A stretch of DNA of 64,000 nucleotides, taken from NCBI RefSeq assembly GCF_014656075.1, contig NZ_BNBS01000009.1, positions 6,377 to 70,376 of the forward strand, given 5' to 3'. Source of the DNA: Streptomyces hydrogenans (GTDB taxonomy: Bacteria > Actinomycetota > Actinomycetes > Streptomycetales > Streptomycetaceae). Both the position numbers and the translations under genes were made by a program. The notes beneath the pieces were generated by a model that did no database searches, had not been told where the DNA came from, and worked only from the letters and a program-made list of their open reading frames with translations. Positions within the stretch are counted from its first letter, which is position 1, and each line of letters starts with the position of its first letter. This document shows, piece after piece, positions 32,639 to 40,761 of the stretch.

Positions 32639-34099
32639 ATGAGCGCCCTTGAACCCCGTGAGGCCGGCATCGACGCCGGACCGATACCCGTCGACGCACC
32701 CCGTGGCTCCGTCCTGGACTCCGCGCACCGCGCGCTCAGCATCGGCATCGTCTCCGTCGTCCTGCTGATCGCCTTCGAGGCGACCGCCGTCGGGACGGCG
32801 ATGCCGGTGGCCGCGCGGGAGCTGGACGGGGTGTCCGTGTACGCCTTCGCCTTCTCCGCGTACTTCACGACCAGCCTGTTCGGGATGGTCGTCGCCGGGC
32901 AGTGGTCCGACCGGAACGGGCCGCTGGTGCCGCTGACGGCCGGGATGAGCGCCTTCGCCGCCGGCCTGCTGCTGTCGGGCACGGCGGGCGCGATGTGGGT
33001 GTTCATCCTCGGGCGGGCCGTGCAGGGGCTCGGCGGCGGGCTGGTGATCGTCGCGCTGTACGTGGTCGTCAGCAGGGCGTACGCGGAGCACCTGCGGCCC
33101 GCGATCATGGCGGCCTTCGCGGCGAGCTGGGTCGTGCCTTCCGTGGTCGGACCGCTCGCCTCCGGGACGATCACCGAGCACCTGGGGTGGCGGTGGGTCT
33201 TCGTCGGGATCCCGGCGCTCGTCGTGCTGCCGCTGGCGCTCGCGCTGCCGGCGATCCGGCGCACGGCCTCCGGGCCGGCCGACCCGTCGGCGCCCGTCGC
33301 GCCCTGGGACCGGCGCCGGATCCTGCTGGCGCTCGCGATCTCGGCGGGCGCGGGGCTGCTCCAGTACGCGGGGCAGGAGCTGCGCTGGCTGTCGCTGCTG
33401 CCCGCAGCCGCGGGCGCGGCGCTGCTCGTGCCGGCGGTGCGGGGGCTGCTGCCGCGCGGCACGGTCCGGGCGGCTCGCGGGCTGCCGTCCGTGATCCTGC
33501 TGCGGGGCGTGGCCGCCGGGTCCTTCATCGCGGCCGAGTCCTTCGTGCCGCTGATGCTCGTCACCCAGCGCGGGCTCAGCCCGACCCTCGCCGGGCTCTC
33601 GCTGGCCCTCGGCGGGCTGACCTGGGCGCTCGGCTCGTGGATCCAGTCGCGGCCGTGGACGGAGCCGTACCGGGAGCGGCTGGTCGTGCTCGGGATGCTG
33701 CTGGTCGCCCTGGCCATCGCGGCCGCGCCCAGCGTGCTGCTGCCGGGGGTGCCGGTGTGGGTGGTCGCGGCCGCCTGGGCCGTCGGCTGCCTCGGCATGG
33801 GCGTGGTGATCGCCTCGACGAGCGTGCTGCTGATGAAGCTGTCCCCGCCGGAAGAGGCGGGCGCGAACTCGGCCGCGCTCCAGATCTCGGACGGGCTCTC
33901 GAACGTCCTGCTGCTCGCGGCGGGCGGCGCGGCCTTCGCCGCCCTCGGCGGCGGGGCGGTCGGCCACGCGGTGGCCTCCACCGCCTCCGAGGCGTCCCAC
34001 CCGGGGGCGTTCGCGGTCGTCTTCCTGCCGATGGCGGGGGTCGCGGCGGCGGGGGCGTGGGTCGCGACGCGGCTGCGGGACGGGCGCCCCGGCGAGTAG
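32639..34099 (+). CDS. Major facilitator superfamily drug exporter
   Basis: A 486-residue membrane protein of the multidrug exporter type. Motif A is seen as GQWSDRNGPLVPLTAG and motif C-like sequence in VVPSVVGPLASGTITEHLGWRWVFVG. About 12 to 14 TM segments are present. Start at ATG 32639 with GAGGGG five to ten bases upstream; the frame upstream of it is the tail of an intergenic stretch. Substrate unknown. The toxin-antitoxin operator begins at its stop codon. Confidence 0.88.
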   Translation: MSALEPREAGIDAGPIPVDAPRGSVLDSAHRALSIGIVSVVLLIAFEATAVGTAMPVAARELDGVSVYAFAFSAYFTTSLFGMVVAGQWSDRNGPLVPLTAGMSAFAAGLLLSGTAGAMWVFILGRAVQGLGGGLVIVALYVVVSRAYAEHLRPAIMAAFAASWVVPSVVGPLASGTITEHLGWRWVFVGIPALVVLPLALALPAIRRTASGPADPSAPVAPWDRRRILLALAISAGAGLLQYAGQELRWLSLLPAAAGAALLVPAVRGLLPRGTVRAARGLPSVILLRGVAAGSFIAAESFVPLMLVTQRGLSPTLAGLSLALGGLTWALGSWIQSRPWTEPYRERLVVLGMLLVALAIAAAPSVLLPGVPVWVVAAAWAVGCLGMGVVIASTSVLLMKLSPPEEAGANSAALQISDGLSNVLLLAAGGAAFAALGGGAVGHAVASTASEASHPGAFAVVFLPMAGVAAAGAWVATRLRDGRPGE

Positions 34100-34124
34100 T
34101 ACCACTCTGGCCCCAAGGTGGTAC
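34099..34124. promoter_or_regulatory. Operator of the RHH-Doc module
   Basis: GTACCAC (34099-34105) and GTGGTAC (34118-34124) form a perfect inverted repeat with a 12-base spacer. A TACCGT at 34122-34127 would place transcription start at the antitoxin ATG (34134), giving a leaderless mRNA. A third GGTA-like half follows at 34131. This fits cooperative autorepression by a ribbon-helix-helix antitoxin. Confidence 0.5.
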
Positions 34125-34133
34125 CGTTCTGGT

Positions 34134-34334
34134 ATGGCCATGAACCTGCGTCTTCGCGACGACCAGACGGAAGCCCTCAAGCAGCGCGCCGAACAGGAGG
34201 GCACGAGCATGCACGCGCTCCTCCTCAAGGCGGTGGACGACTACCTCGCGCGCACCGCGCAGGAGGCGATCGTGCGGAAGACGGCCATGGAGCAGGCGGC
34301 CAAGTGGCACGAGCTGATGGAGCGGCTCAAGTGA
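34134..34334 (+). CDS. Ribbon-helix-helix antitoxin
   Basis: A 66-residue protein with the CopG/Arc-type fold: beta strand AMNLRLRDD, helix QTEALKQRAEQEG, helix MHALLLKAVDDYLARTAQ, then a basic C-terminal helix expected to bind the toxin. It likely represses its own operon through the inverted repeat at 34099-34124. ATG start, probably leaderless. The stop overlaps the GTG of the Doc gene by four bases. Confidence 0.85.
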   Translation: MAMNLRLRDDQTEALKQRAEQEGTSMHALLLKAVDDYLARTAQEAIVRKTAMEQAAKWHELMERLK

Positions 34335-34723
34335 CCTGCGTCTACCTCTCCGCCGAGGACGTCCTGGTCATCGCCGGATACGCGGTCGACGACCAGGTCG
34401 TCGTCGTACGTGACGCGGGGCTGCTGGAGTCGGCGGTGCACAGGCCGTCCGCGGCCATGTTCGGCGAGGAGGCGTACCCCGACCTCGTCGACAAGGCCGC
34501 CGCGCTGCTCCAGTCCCTCGCGGTCAACCATCCGTTCGTCGACGGGAACAAGCGCACGGCGTGGCTCTCCTGCGTCACCTTCCTCGCCATGAACGGCGTC
34601 CAGCTGCGGCCGGACATCGACGCGGCGGAACGCCTGGTCATCGATGTCGCCACCGGCTCGCTCGACGAGGTGAAGACGATCGCGCAGGGGCTGCGCGAGC
34701 TGACGGTCCCCGACGTGAGCTGA
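34331..34723 (+). CDS. doc: Doc-type toxin (Fic fold)
   Basis: A 130-residue death-on-curing protein. The Fic motif HPFVDGNKRTA starts at His67; the GNK (not GNG) form is that of Doc, which in the P1 system phosphorylates elongation factor Tu and stops translation. The N-terminal YLSAEDVLVIAGYAV is typical. Usually Doc pairs with a Phd antitoxin; here the partner is a ribbon-helix-helix protein. GTG start overlaps the antitoxin gene (GTGA), so translation is coupled. Confidence 0.9.
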   Translation: MTCVYLSAEDVLVIAGYAVDDQVVVVRDAGLLESAVHRPSAAMFGEEAYPDLVDKAAALLQSLAVNHPFVDGNKRTAWLSCVTFLAMNGVQLRPDIDAAERLVIDVATGSLDEVKTIAQGLRELTVPDVS

Positions 34724-34816
34724 GTCGCACCCGCCTCGTGTGCGATCGAGGTTCCGGCCGGGCCGCCGGTAAGGTGGCCCGGTTGTCATATCTGGACGAG
34801 CGTCGAACCGGAGATC

Positions 34817-36607
34817 GTGACTACCACCGCCACCTCCTCTCATCACCTCTCTCCCGCCTTTCCCGGGCGTGCTCCCTGGGGCACCGCCGGCAAGCTGCGC
34901 GCCTGGCAGCAGGGCGCGATGGAGAAGTACATCCAGGAGCAGCCCCGTGACTTCCTCGCGGTCGCCACGCCCGGCGCCGGCAAGACCACCTTCGCGCTGA
35001 CCCTCGCGTCCTGGCTGCTGCACCACCACGTGGTGCAGCAGATCACGGTCGTCGCCCCCACCGAGCACCTGAAGAAGCAGTGGGCGGCCGCCGCGGCGCG
35101 GATAGGGATCAAGCTGGACCCGGAGTACAGCGCCGGGCCGCTCAGCAAGGAGTACGACGGCGTCGCCCTGACGTACGCCGGCGTCGGGGTCCGCCCCATG
35201 CTCCACCGCAACCGCTGCGAGCAGCGCAAGACCCTCGTCATCCTCGACGAGATCCACCACGCCGGTGACTCCAAGTCCTGGGGCGAGGCGTGCCTGGAGG
35301 CGTTCGATCCGGCCGCGCGCCGGCTCGCCCTCACCGGCACGCCCTTCCGCTCCGACACCAACCCGATCCCCTTCGTGACCTACGAGGAGGGGAACGACGG
35401 CATCCGGCGGTCCTCCGCCGACTACACCTACGGATACGGGAACGCGCTCGGCGACGGCGTCGTCCGGCCTGTCATCTTCCTGTCCTACAGCGGCAACATG
35501 CGCTGGCGCACCAAGGCGGGCGACGAGATCGCCGCCCGCCTCGGCGAGCCGATGACCAAGGACGCCGTCTCGCAGGCGTGGCGCACCGCGCTCGACCCGC
35601 GCGGCGACTGGATGCCGAACGTGCTCCGCGCCGCCGACCAGCGCCTCACCGAGGTGCGGAAGTCGATCCCCGACGCGGGCGGTCTGGTGATCGCCTCCGA
35701 CCAGGACTCGGCCCGCTCCTACGCCAAGCTGATCCGCGAGATCACCGGCACCAAGGCGACCATCGTCCTCTCCGACGAGGCCGCCTCCTCGGACCGCATC
35801 GACGAGTTCAGCGAGTCCACGGACCGCTGGATGGTCGCGGTCCGCATGGTGTCCGAGGGCGTCGACGTGCCCCGCCTCGCCGTGGGCGTGTACGCGACGA
35901 CGATCTCGACGCCGCTGTTCTTCGCGCAGGCCGTCGGCCGTTTCGTGCGATCCCGCAGGCGCGGCGAGACCGCGTCCGTGTTCCTTCCCACCATCCCCAG
36001 CCTCCTCGGCTTCGCCAGCGAGATGGAGGTCGAGCGCGACCACGTGCTCGACAAGCCCAAGAAGGAGGGCGAGGAGGACCCGTACGCGGAGTCCGAGAAG
36101 GAGCTCGCCGAGGCGGAGAAGCTCCAGGACGAGGACACCGGCGAGCAGGACATGCTGCCCTTCGAGGCGCTGGAGTCCGACGCCGTCTTCGACCGCGTCC
36201 TCTACAACGCCGCCGAGTTCGGCATGCAGGCCCACCCCGGCAGCGAGGAGGAGCAGGACTACCTCGGCATCCCCGGGCTCCTCGAACCCGACCAGGTGCA
36301 GCTGCTGCTCCAGAAGCGGCAGGCCCGGCAGATCGCGCACAGCCGCAAGCGGCCGGACACCGAGGCGGACCTGCTGGAGCTTCCCGCGGAGCGGCGCCCC
36401 GTCGTTTCCCACAAGGAGCTGCTGGAGCTGCGCAAGCAGCTCAACACCATGGTCGGCGCCTACGTCCACCAGAGCGGCAAGCCGCACGGCGTGATCCACA
36501 CCGAGCTGCGGCGGGTCTGCGGCGGCCCGCCGAGCGCGGAGGCCACGGCCGGCCAGATCCGCGAGCGGATCAAGAAGGTGCAGGAGTGGGCCACCCGGAT
36601 GCGGTGA
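34817..36607 (+). CDS. Superfamily 2 DEAD/DEAH-type helicase
   Basis: A 596-residue ATPase. Motifs in order: Walker A ATPGAGKTTFAL near 50-61, DEIHH (DEAH-type Walker B), TGTPFRSD (motif III), and QAVGRFVRSRRRG (motif VI). The C-terminal third is charged, with an acidic stretch (EEDPYAESEKELAEAEKLQDED) near 420-440. RNA or DNA substrate is not known, although this helicase type is widely conserved in Streptomyces. GTG start. It is separated by 93 bases from the toxin gene and ends at a strong terminator. Confidence 0.88.
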   Translation: MTTTATSSHHLSPAFPGRAPWGTAGKLRAWQQGAMEKYIQEQPRDFLAVATPGAGKTTFALTLASWLLHHHVVQQITVVAPTEHLKKQWAAAAARIGIKLDPEYSAGPLSKEYDGVALTYAGVGVRPMLHRNRCEQRKTLVILDEIHHAGDSKSWGEACLEAFDPAARRLALTGTPFRSDTNPIPFVTYEEGNDGIRRSSADYTYGYGNALGDGVVRPVIFLSYSGNMRWRTKAGDEIAARLGEPMTKDAVSQAWRTALDPRGDWMPNVLRAADQRLTEVRKSIPDAGGLVIASDQDSARSYAKLIREITGTKATIVLSDEAASSDRIDEFSESTDRWMVAVRMVSEGVDVPRLAVGVYATTISTPLFFAQAVGRFVRSRRRGETASVFLPTIPSLLGFASEMEVERDHVLDKPKKEGEEDPYAESEKELAEAEKLQDEDTGEQDMLPFEALESDAVFDRVLYNAAEFGMQAHPGSEEEQDYLGIPGLLEPDQVQLLLQKRQARQIAHSRKRPDTEADLLELPAERRPVVSHKELLELRKQLNTMVGAYVHQSGKPHGVIHTELRRVCGGPPSAEATAGQIRERIKKVQEWATRMR

Positions 36608-37026
36608 GCGAGGCTCCGGGAACGTGAGGAGGCCCGTACGACGACGGTCGTACGGGCCTCCTTCCCGTCCCGCGGGTGCGGGGCGGGAGCCGGGGCCGGC
36701 CCCCACGGACGGCCGTCCGGCACCCTCCACGCTACGGGCACGACATAGCCGTATCTGTCAGCCAAAGTCCCGAGGAGGGCCGACGAAAGTCCTGAACCGT
36801 CCGCATCCGGTCGCCCGCGCCCGGATTCTGGACGAGGTCTTCCGCTGAGCGGAGCGGGTCGCTACTGTCCCGGCACAAAGCAACCGCCCCGTGGCAGCGC
36901 CGCCGCGGAGCGCAGCCGGTGTATCCCCTTCCTGCCGGCGGCCTCTGACGTGCGTCGCCGACGGGACCGGCGCCGCGAACCCCGTGGGAGCCCGCCGCCA
37001 CTTTCTCTTTCGAAGGAGAGGGCGTC
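36608..37026. other. Intergenic region, helicase terminator and iclR upstream region
   Basis: A 16-bp terminator stem lies at 36627-36642/36647-36662. The rest, about 360 bases, has no supported gene. An open frame ends at 36848 with no start codon or ribosome site. The iclR ribosome site GAAGGAGAGGG is just upstream of 37027. Confidence 0.5.
36627..36662 (+). terminator. Terminator after the helicase gene
   Basis: Perfect 16-bp stem (36627-36642 with 36647-36662), 4-base loop, 20 bases after the stop codon. Confidence 0.9.
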
Positions 37027-37668
37027 GTGACCGCGGAGACCTCCCAGACGCTCGACAGGGGACTCAGAGTCCTCAAACTGCTCGCCGACACCGACCACGG
37101 CCTGACCGTCACCGAGTTGTCCAACAAACTCGGGGTCAACCGGACCGTGGTCTACCGGCTGCTCGCCACCCTGGAGCAGCACGCCCTCGTCCGCCGCGAC
37201 CTCGGCGGCCGGGCCCGCGTCGGCCTCGGCGTGCTGCGCCTCGGCCGGCAGGTCCATCCGCTGGTGCGGGAGGCGGCCCTGCCCGCCCTGCGCTCGCTCG
37301 CCGAGGACATCGGCGCGACCGCGCACCTGACGCTCGTCGACGGGGCGGAGGCGCTCGCCGTCGCCGTCGTCGAGCCCACCTGGACGGACTACCACGTGGC
37401 CTACCGGGCCGGCTTCCGCCACCCGCTGGACCGGGGCGCGGCGGGCCGGGCGATCCTCGCCGCCCGCCAGGGCACCCTCATCGAACCGGGCTTCACCCTC
37501 ACGCACGGCGAGCTGGAGGCCGGGGCGAGCGGGGCGGCCGCGCCGCTGGTCGGCGTGACCGGCGTCGAGGGCAGCGTCGGCGTGGTCATGCTCGCGGACG
37601 CGGTCCCCGAGCGGGTCGGCCCCCGCGTGGTGGACGCGGCCCGCGAGGTCGCGGACGCGCTGCGCTGA
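37027..37668 (+). CDS. IclR-family transcriptional regulator
   Basis: A 213-residue regulator. The N-terminal winged helix is typical of IclR (SQTLDRGLRVLKLLADTDHGLTVTELSNKLGVNRTVVYRLL), with the effector domain after residue 80 (VDGAEALAVAVVEPTWTDY; FRHPLDRGAAGRAILAAR). It is about 35 residues shorter than usual because the C-terminal helix region is reduced. GTG start with AAGGAGAGGG. Neighbours give no clear target; effector unknown. A terminator follows at 37683-37710. Confidence 0.88.
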   Translation: MTAETSQTLDRGLRVLKLLADTDHGLTVTELSNKLGVNRTVVYRLLATLEQHALVRRDLGGRARVGLGVLRLGRQVHPLVREAALPALRSLAEDIGATAHLTLVDGAEALAVAVVEPTWTDYHVAYRAGFRHPLDRGAAGRAILAARQGTLIEPGFTLTHGELEAGASGAAAPLVGVTGVEGSVGVVMLADAVPERVGPRVVDAAREVADALR

Positions 37669-37682
37669 CGCGCGCGGCACCC

Positions 37683-37710
37683 GGGGCACCCGTCGGACGC
37701 CGGGTGCCCC
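37683..37710 (+). terminator. Terminator between iclR-type gene and the ArsR-like gene
   Basis: GGGGCACCCG (37683-37692) and CGGGTGCCCC (37701-37710), perfect 10-bp stem with an 8-base loop between convergent genes. Confidence 0.8.
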
Positions 37711-37730
37711 TTCCGCGTGCCCGGACGCGC

Positions 37731-38687
37731 CTACCGGAGCAGCAGGTCCGCCACCGTCGTGCGCGCGTGGTGGACCGAGCGGCCCGTGCGGGTCGTGGTC
37801 AGCAGGCCGGCCGCGCGCAGGGCGGCCGTGTGGGCCGAGACCGTGGCCGCGGACACGCCCACGGCCCGGGCCAGCTCCGTCGTCGTACGGGGCGCGGGCA
37901 GCGCGCGCAGCACCGCCGCCCTCGTGGGGCCGAGCACGCCCGCCAACGGCTCCCCGGGGCCGTCGGGGGCCTCCGGCGCGGGCGGCAGCCCCGGGCCCGC
38001 CGGATAGGCGAGGACCACCGGCCGCCCCGGACGGTCCTGCACCAGCGGCCCGCCCCGCCAGTGGAAGGTCGGCAGCAGCACCAGGCCCCGCCCGCCGAGC
38101 CGCACCTCCCCGCTCCCGGCCGGCCACGTCCACACCGCGCCGTCGAAGCGGGAGCCCGGCGCCAGCGCCGTCAGCGCCGCCCCCAGGCCGCCCTCGGCCA
38201 GCGCGACCGCGTGCCGCGCGAACTCCGCCCGGTGCAGGTCCTGCACCCGCCCCCAGACGGGCGCCAGGACCGCCCCGTAGGCCGCCCGCTGCGCGTCCCC
38301 GAGCGTCCGCCAGCCCTCCGCCCCGCCCGCGTGCAGGGACCTGACCCACGCCGGGGCCGGGCCGTGCCCCGCGTACACCCGCGCCAGCTCGGACCGTACG
38401 AGCTCCGGCGCCGCCGCCCGGATCTCCGCGAAGCCCTCCTGCCGGGTCCCGCCCAGCACGTCCAGGAACGCGGGCGCCGAACCGCCCGGCACCAGATCGG
38501 CCAGCGGCCCCGCGCCCGCCGGCAGGGCCCGCGCGGTCCTGGCCCGCCAGCGCCCGAAGAGCAGCCCCTCATGCGGCGCGCCCAGCATCAGCAGCGCCGC
38601 GTGCAGCTCCGGCACGGGCGACGGCCGCGGCGCGCACCGCACCCGTGCCAGGTCCTCCGCCGTGAAACGCACCCGCAGCAAGCCCAC
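37731..38687 (-). CDS. ArsR-like winged-helix regulator with a long N-terminal domain
   Basis: A 318-residue protein. The last about 85 residues are an ArsR-like winged helix (LGPTRAAVLRALPAPRTTTELARAVGVSAATVSAHTAALRAAGLL, then RTGRSVHH). The first about 230 residues are an uncharacterised domain rich in aromatic residues (SRFDGAVWTWPAG, LLPTFHWRGG). Many Streptomyces proteins share this order of domains. GTG start at 38687. It is divergent from a Tat-exported hydrolase over about 80 bases, so it may control that gene. Confidence 0.75.
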   Translation of the reverse strand: MGLLRVRFTAEDLARVRCAPRPSPVPELHAALLMLGAPHEGLLFGRWRARTARALPAGAGPLADLVPGGSAPAFLDVLGGTRQEGFAEIRAAAPELVRSELARVYAGHGPAPAWVRSLHAGGAEGWRTLGDAQRAAYGAVLAPVWGRVQDLHRAEFARHAVALAEGGLGAALTALAPGSRFDGAVWTWPAGSGEVRLGGRGLVLLPTFHWRGGPLVQDRPGRPVVLAYPAGPGLPPAPEAPDGPGEPLAGVLGPTRAAVLRALPAPRTTTELARAVGVSAATVSAHTAALRAAGLLTTTRTGRSVHHARTTVADLLLR

Positions 38688-38770
38688 GACCCCCGTCGTC
38701 CCGTCGTCGTCCCGTCCAGCCTTGAGGCCGGAGCCGAAAGCCTCGCCCCGCGCCCCCGCCGCCCACCAGC

Positions 38771-39883
38771 ATGCCCGTCATGACCAGCCTCTCCCGCCGC
38801 GGCCTCGGCAAGGCCGCCGTCCTCGGCGCCGCCGCAGCCCTCCTCGGCTCCCGCGCCGCCCACGCCGCCGCGCCCGCCCCCACCGGCCCCCTGGTGCCCG
38901 TGCTGCCCCCGCCCACCGGCCCCCACCCCGTCGGCGTCGTCCGGCACGCCTTCACCGATCCGTCCCGCACCGACCCCTGGGACCCCGCCCGGGGCGCCCG
39001 CCAGGTCGTGGTCAGCGCCGTCTACCCCGCCCGCACCGTCACGGGCCGGCCGCGCGCCCCGCAGCTCACCCCCGCCGAGGCGCCCGTCTTCGGCCTCCTC
39101 GCGCCGCTGGTCCGGGGGCTGCCCGCCGCCGGGGTCGACTGGGGCGCGGTGCTCACCCACGCGCACACCGGCGCCCCGCCGCTGCCCGGCCGCCGGCCCG
39201 TCGTGCTGTACACGCCCGGCGGCGGCGACGCCCGCACCCTCGGCACCGGCCTCGCCGAGGAGCTGGCCAGCCACGGCACGGTCGTCGTCCTCGTCGACCA
39301 CCCCGGCGAGGCGAGCCAGGTGGAGCTCCCGGACGGCACCGTCCGGGAGACGGTCCTGTACGGCCCGCCGGACCGGGCGACCTTCCGGACCATGGTCGAC
39401 ACCCGGGTCGCGGACCTCCGCCTCGTCCTCGACCGGCTCGGCGACATCCCGGCCGCCGCCGGCGCCGATCCGCGCCGCACCGGGATCTACGGCCATTCCG
39501 CCGGCGGCACCGCCGCCGCCCTGCTCGCCGCCCGCGACCCCCGGATCCGGGCCGTCGCGAACCTGGAGGGCCATCTCGACCTGGAGCCCTGGCCGGGCCG
39601 GCGGCCACTGCTGCTGCTCCGCACCGACGGCTTCGCGGAGGCCGAGCGGATCGAGCGGTCCTGGGTGGGCCTGCGGGCCCGGCGCCGCACCCTGCGCGCC
39701 GCGAACCACTGGGTCTTCACCGACCACGCGGCGCTCGTCCCGCCGCTGCGCGCCGCGGGGCTGGTGACGGACGCGGTGCGGGACGGGCTGATCGGCCCCG
39801 GCGACCCGGCGGCGACCACCGCCGCGGTCCGCCACGAGCTGCGCGCCTTCTTCGCCCGCACCCTGGCCCGCGCCCGCCACTGA
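38771..39883 (+). CDS. Tat-exported alpha/beta hydrolase, platelet-activating-factor acetylhydrolase-like
   Basis: A 370-residue esterase-like protein. The N-terminus has a twin-arginine signal (SRRGLGKAAVLGAAAALLGSRAAHAA). The nucleophile is Ser243 in IYGHSAGGTAAA, and the oxyanion-like VLYTPGGGDARTLGT precedes it. The fold resembles PAF acetylhydrolase-like or dienelactone hydrolase-like secreted enzymes. Start at ATG 38771 or ATG 38780. It is divergent from the ArsR-like gene. The substrate is unknown. Confidence 0.82.
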   Translation: MPVMTSLSRRGLGKAAVLGAAAALLGSRAAHAAAPAPTGPLVPVLPPPTGPHPVGVVRHAFTDPSRTDPWDPARGARQVVVSAVYPARTVTGRPRAPQLTPAEAPVFGLLAPLVRGLPAAGVDWGAVLTHAHTGAPPLPGRRPVVLYTPGGGDARTLGTGLAEELASHGTVVVLVDHPGEASQVELPDGTVRETVLYGPPDRATFRTMVDTRVADLRLVLDRLGDIPAAAGADPRRTGIYGHSAGGTAAALLAARDPRIRAVANLEGHLDLEPWPGRRPLLLLRTDGFAEAERIERSWVGLRARRRTLRAANHWVFTDHAALVPPLRAAGLVTDAVRDGLIGPGDPAATTAAVRHELRAFFARTLARARH

Positions 39884-39957
39884 CCGGCCGGCCGGCGACC
39901 CGGCGGCCGCGCGACGGCCCGCGCCCGCCGCCGACCCCGGCCCAGTAGATTGGTCGC

Positions 39958-40761
39958 GTGCTCTCGCGTCTCTCCCGTATGCCCCGGTCCCGTGTGCTCG
40001 CGGCGTGCGCCGTGCCCGTCGTCGCGCTGGTCGCCGTGGCGGGGCTCGCGCCGCTGCCGTTCGCCATCGCCCAGCCCGGCACCACCACCGACGTCCTGGG
40101 TAAGGACCAGGGCCGGGAGGTCATCACGATCACCGGCGCCCCGGTCCGGCCCACCACCGGCCAGCTGCGGATGACGACCATCCTCGCCACCGGCCCCGGC
40201 ACGGACGTGGACCTCGGGGACGTGGCCGACGCCTGGTTCCGCACCGACCGGGCCGTGCTGCCGCACGACAACGTCTACCCGCCGGGAAAGTCCGACGCCG
40301 AGATCGAGAAGCGCAACCTCGGACAGATGAAGGAGTCCCAGGACGCCGCCGCCGTCGCCGCCCTGAACTACCTGAAGCTGGACCCGGAGCAGGTGGAGGT
40401 CGACCTGCACCTCGCCGACGTCGGCGGGCCCAGCGCCGGACTGCTCTTCGCCCTCGGCGTCGTCGACAAGCTCGACGGCGACGGCGACGGCGGCGACCTC
40501 ACCGGCGGCGAGGTCGTCGCCGGTACGGGCACGATCGCGCCGGACGGCAAGGTCGGGGCGGTCGGCGGCGTCTCCCTCAAGACCCAGGCCGCGGCCCGCG
40601 ACGGCGCCACCGTCTTCCTCGTGCCGAAGGACGAGTGCTCGGACGCCCGGGCCGAACTCCCGGACGGGATGCGGCTCGTGCCCGTCTCCACCCTCAGCGA
40701 CGCGGTGGCGTCCCTGCGGGACCTGGGGCAGGGGCAGGAGTCGAAGGTTCCGTCCTGCTAG
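39958..40761 (+). CDS. Secreted or membrane-anchored Lon-like serine protease without PDZ domain
   Basis: A 267-residue protein with an N-terminal membrane segment (about 12-38) and a C-terminal Lon-type S16 domain. The dyad is Ser159 in VGGPSAGLLFALG and Lys208 in GGVSLKTQAA. The N-terminal part (ITITGAPVRPTTGQLRMTTI) resembles the YlbL family, but the PDZ domain usually present between is absent. Extracytoplasmic proteolysis is likely. GTG start at 39958. Its last 68 bases overlap antisense with the MFS gene at 40694. Confidence 0.85.
   Translation: MLSRLSRMPRSRVLAACAVPVVALVAVAGLAPLPFAIAQPGTTTDVLGKDQGREVITITGAPVRPTTGQLRMTTILATGPGTDVDLGDVADAWFRTDRAVLPHDNVYPPGKSDAEIEKRNLGQMKESQDAAAVAALNYLKLDPEQVEVDLHLADVGGPSAGLLFALGVVDKLDGDGDGGDLTGGEVVAGTGTIAPDGKVGAVGGVSLKTQAAARDGATVFLVPKDECSDARAELPDGMRLVPVSTLSDAVASLRDLGQGQESKVPSC

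Noticed and set aside
28794..36607. Genomic island inserted at tRNA-Cys
   Set aside because: The tRNA is a common integration site and accessory-type genes follow, but I found no integrase, no duplicated tRNA 3' end and no clear change of base composition.
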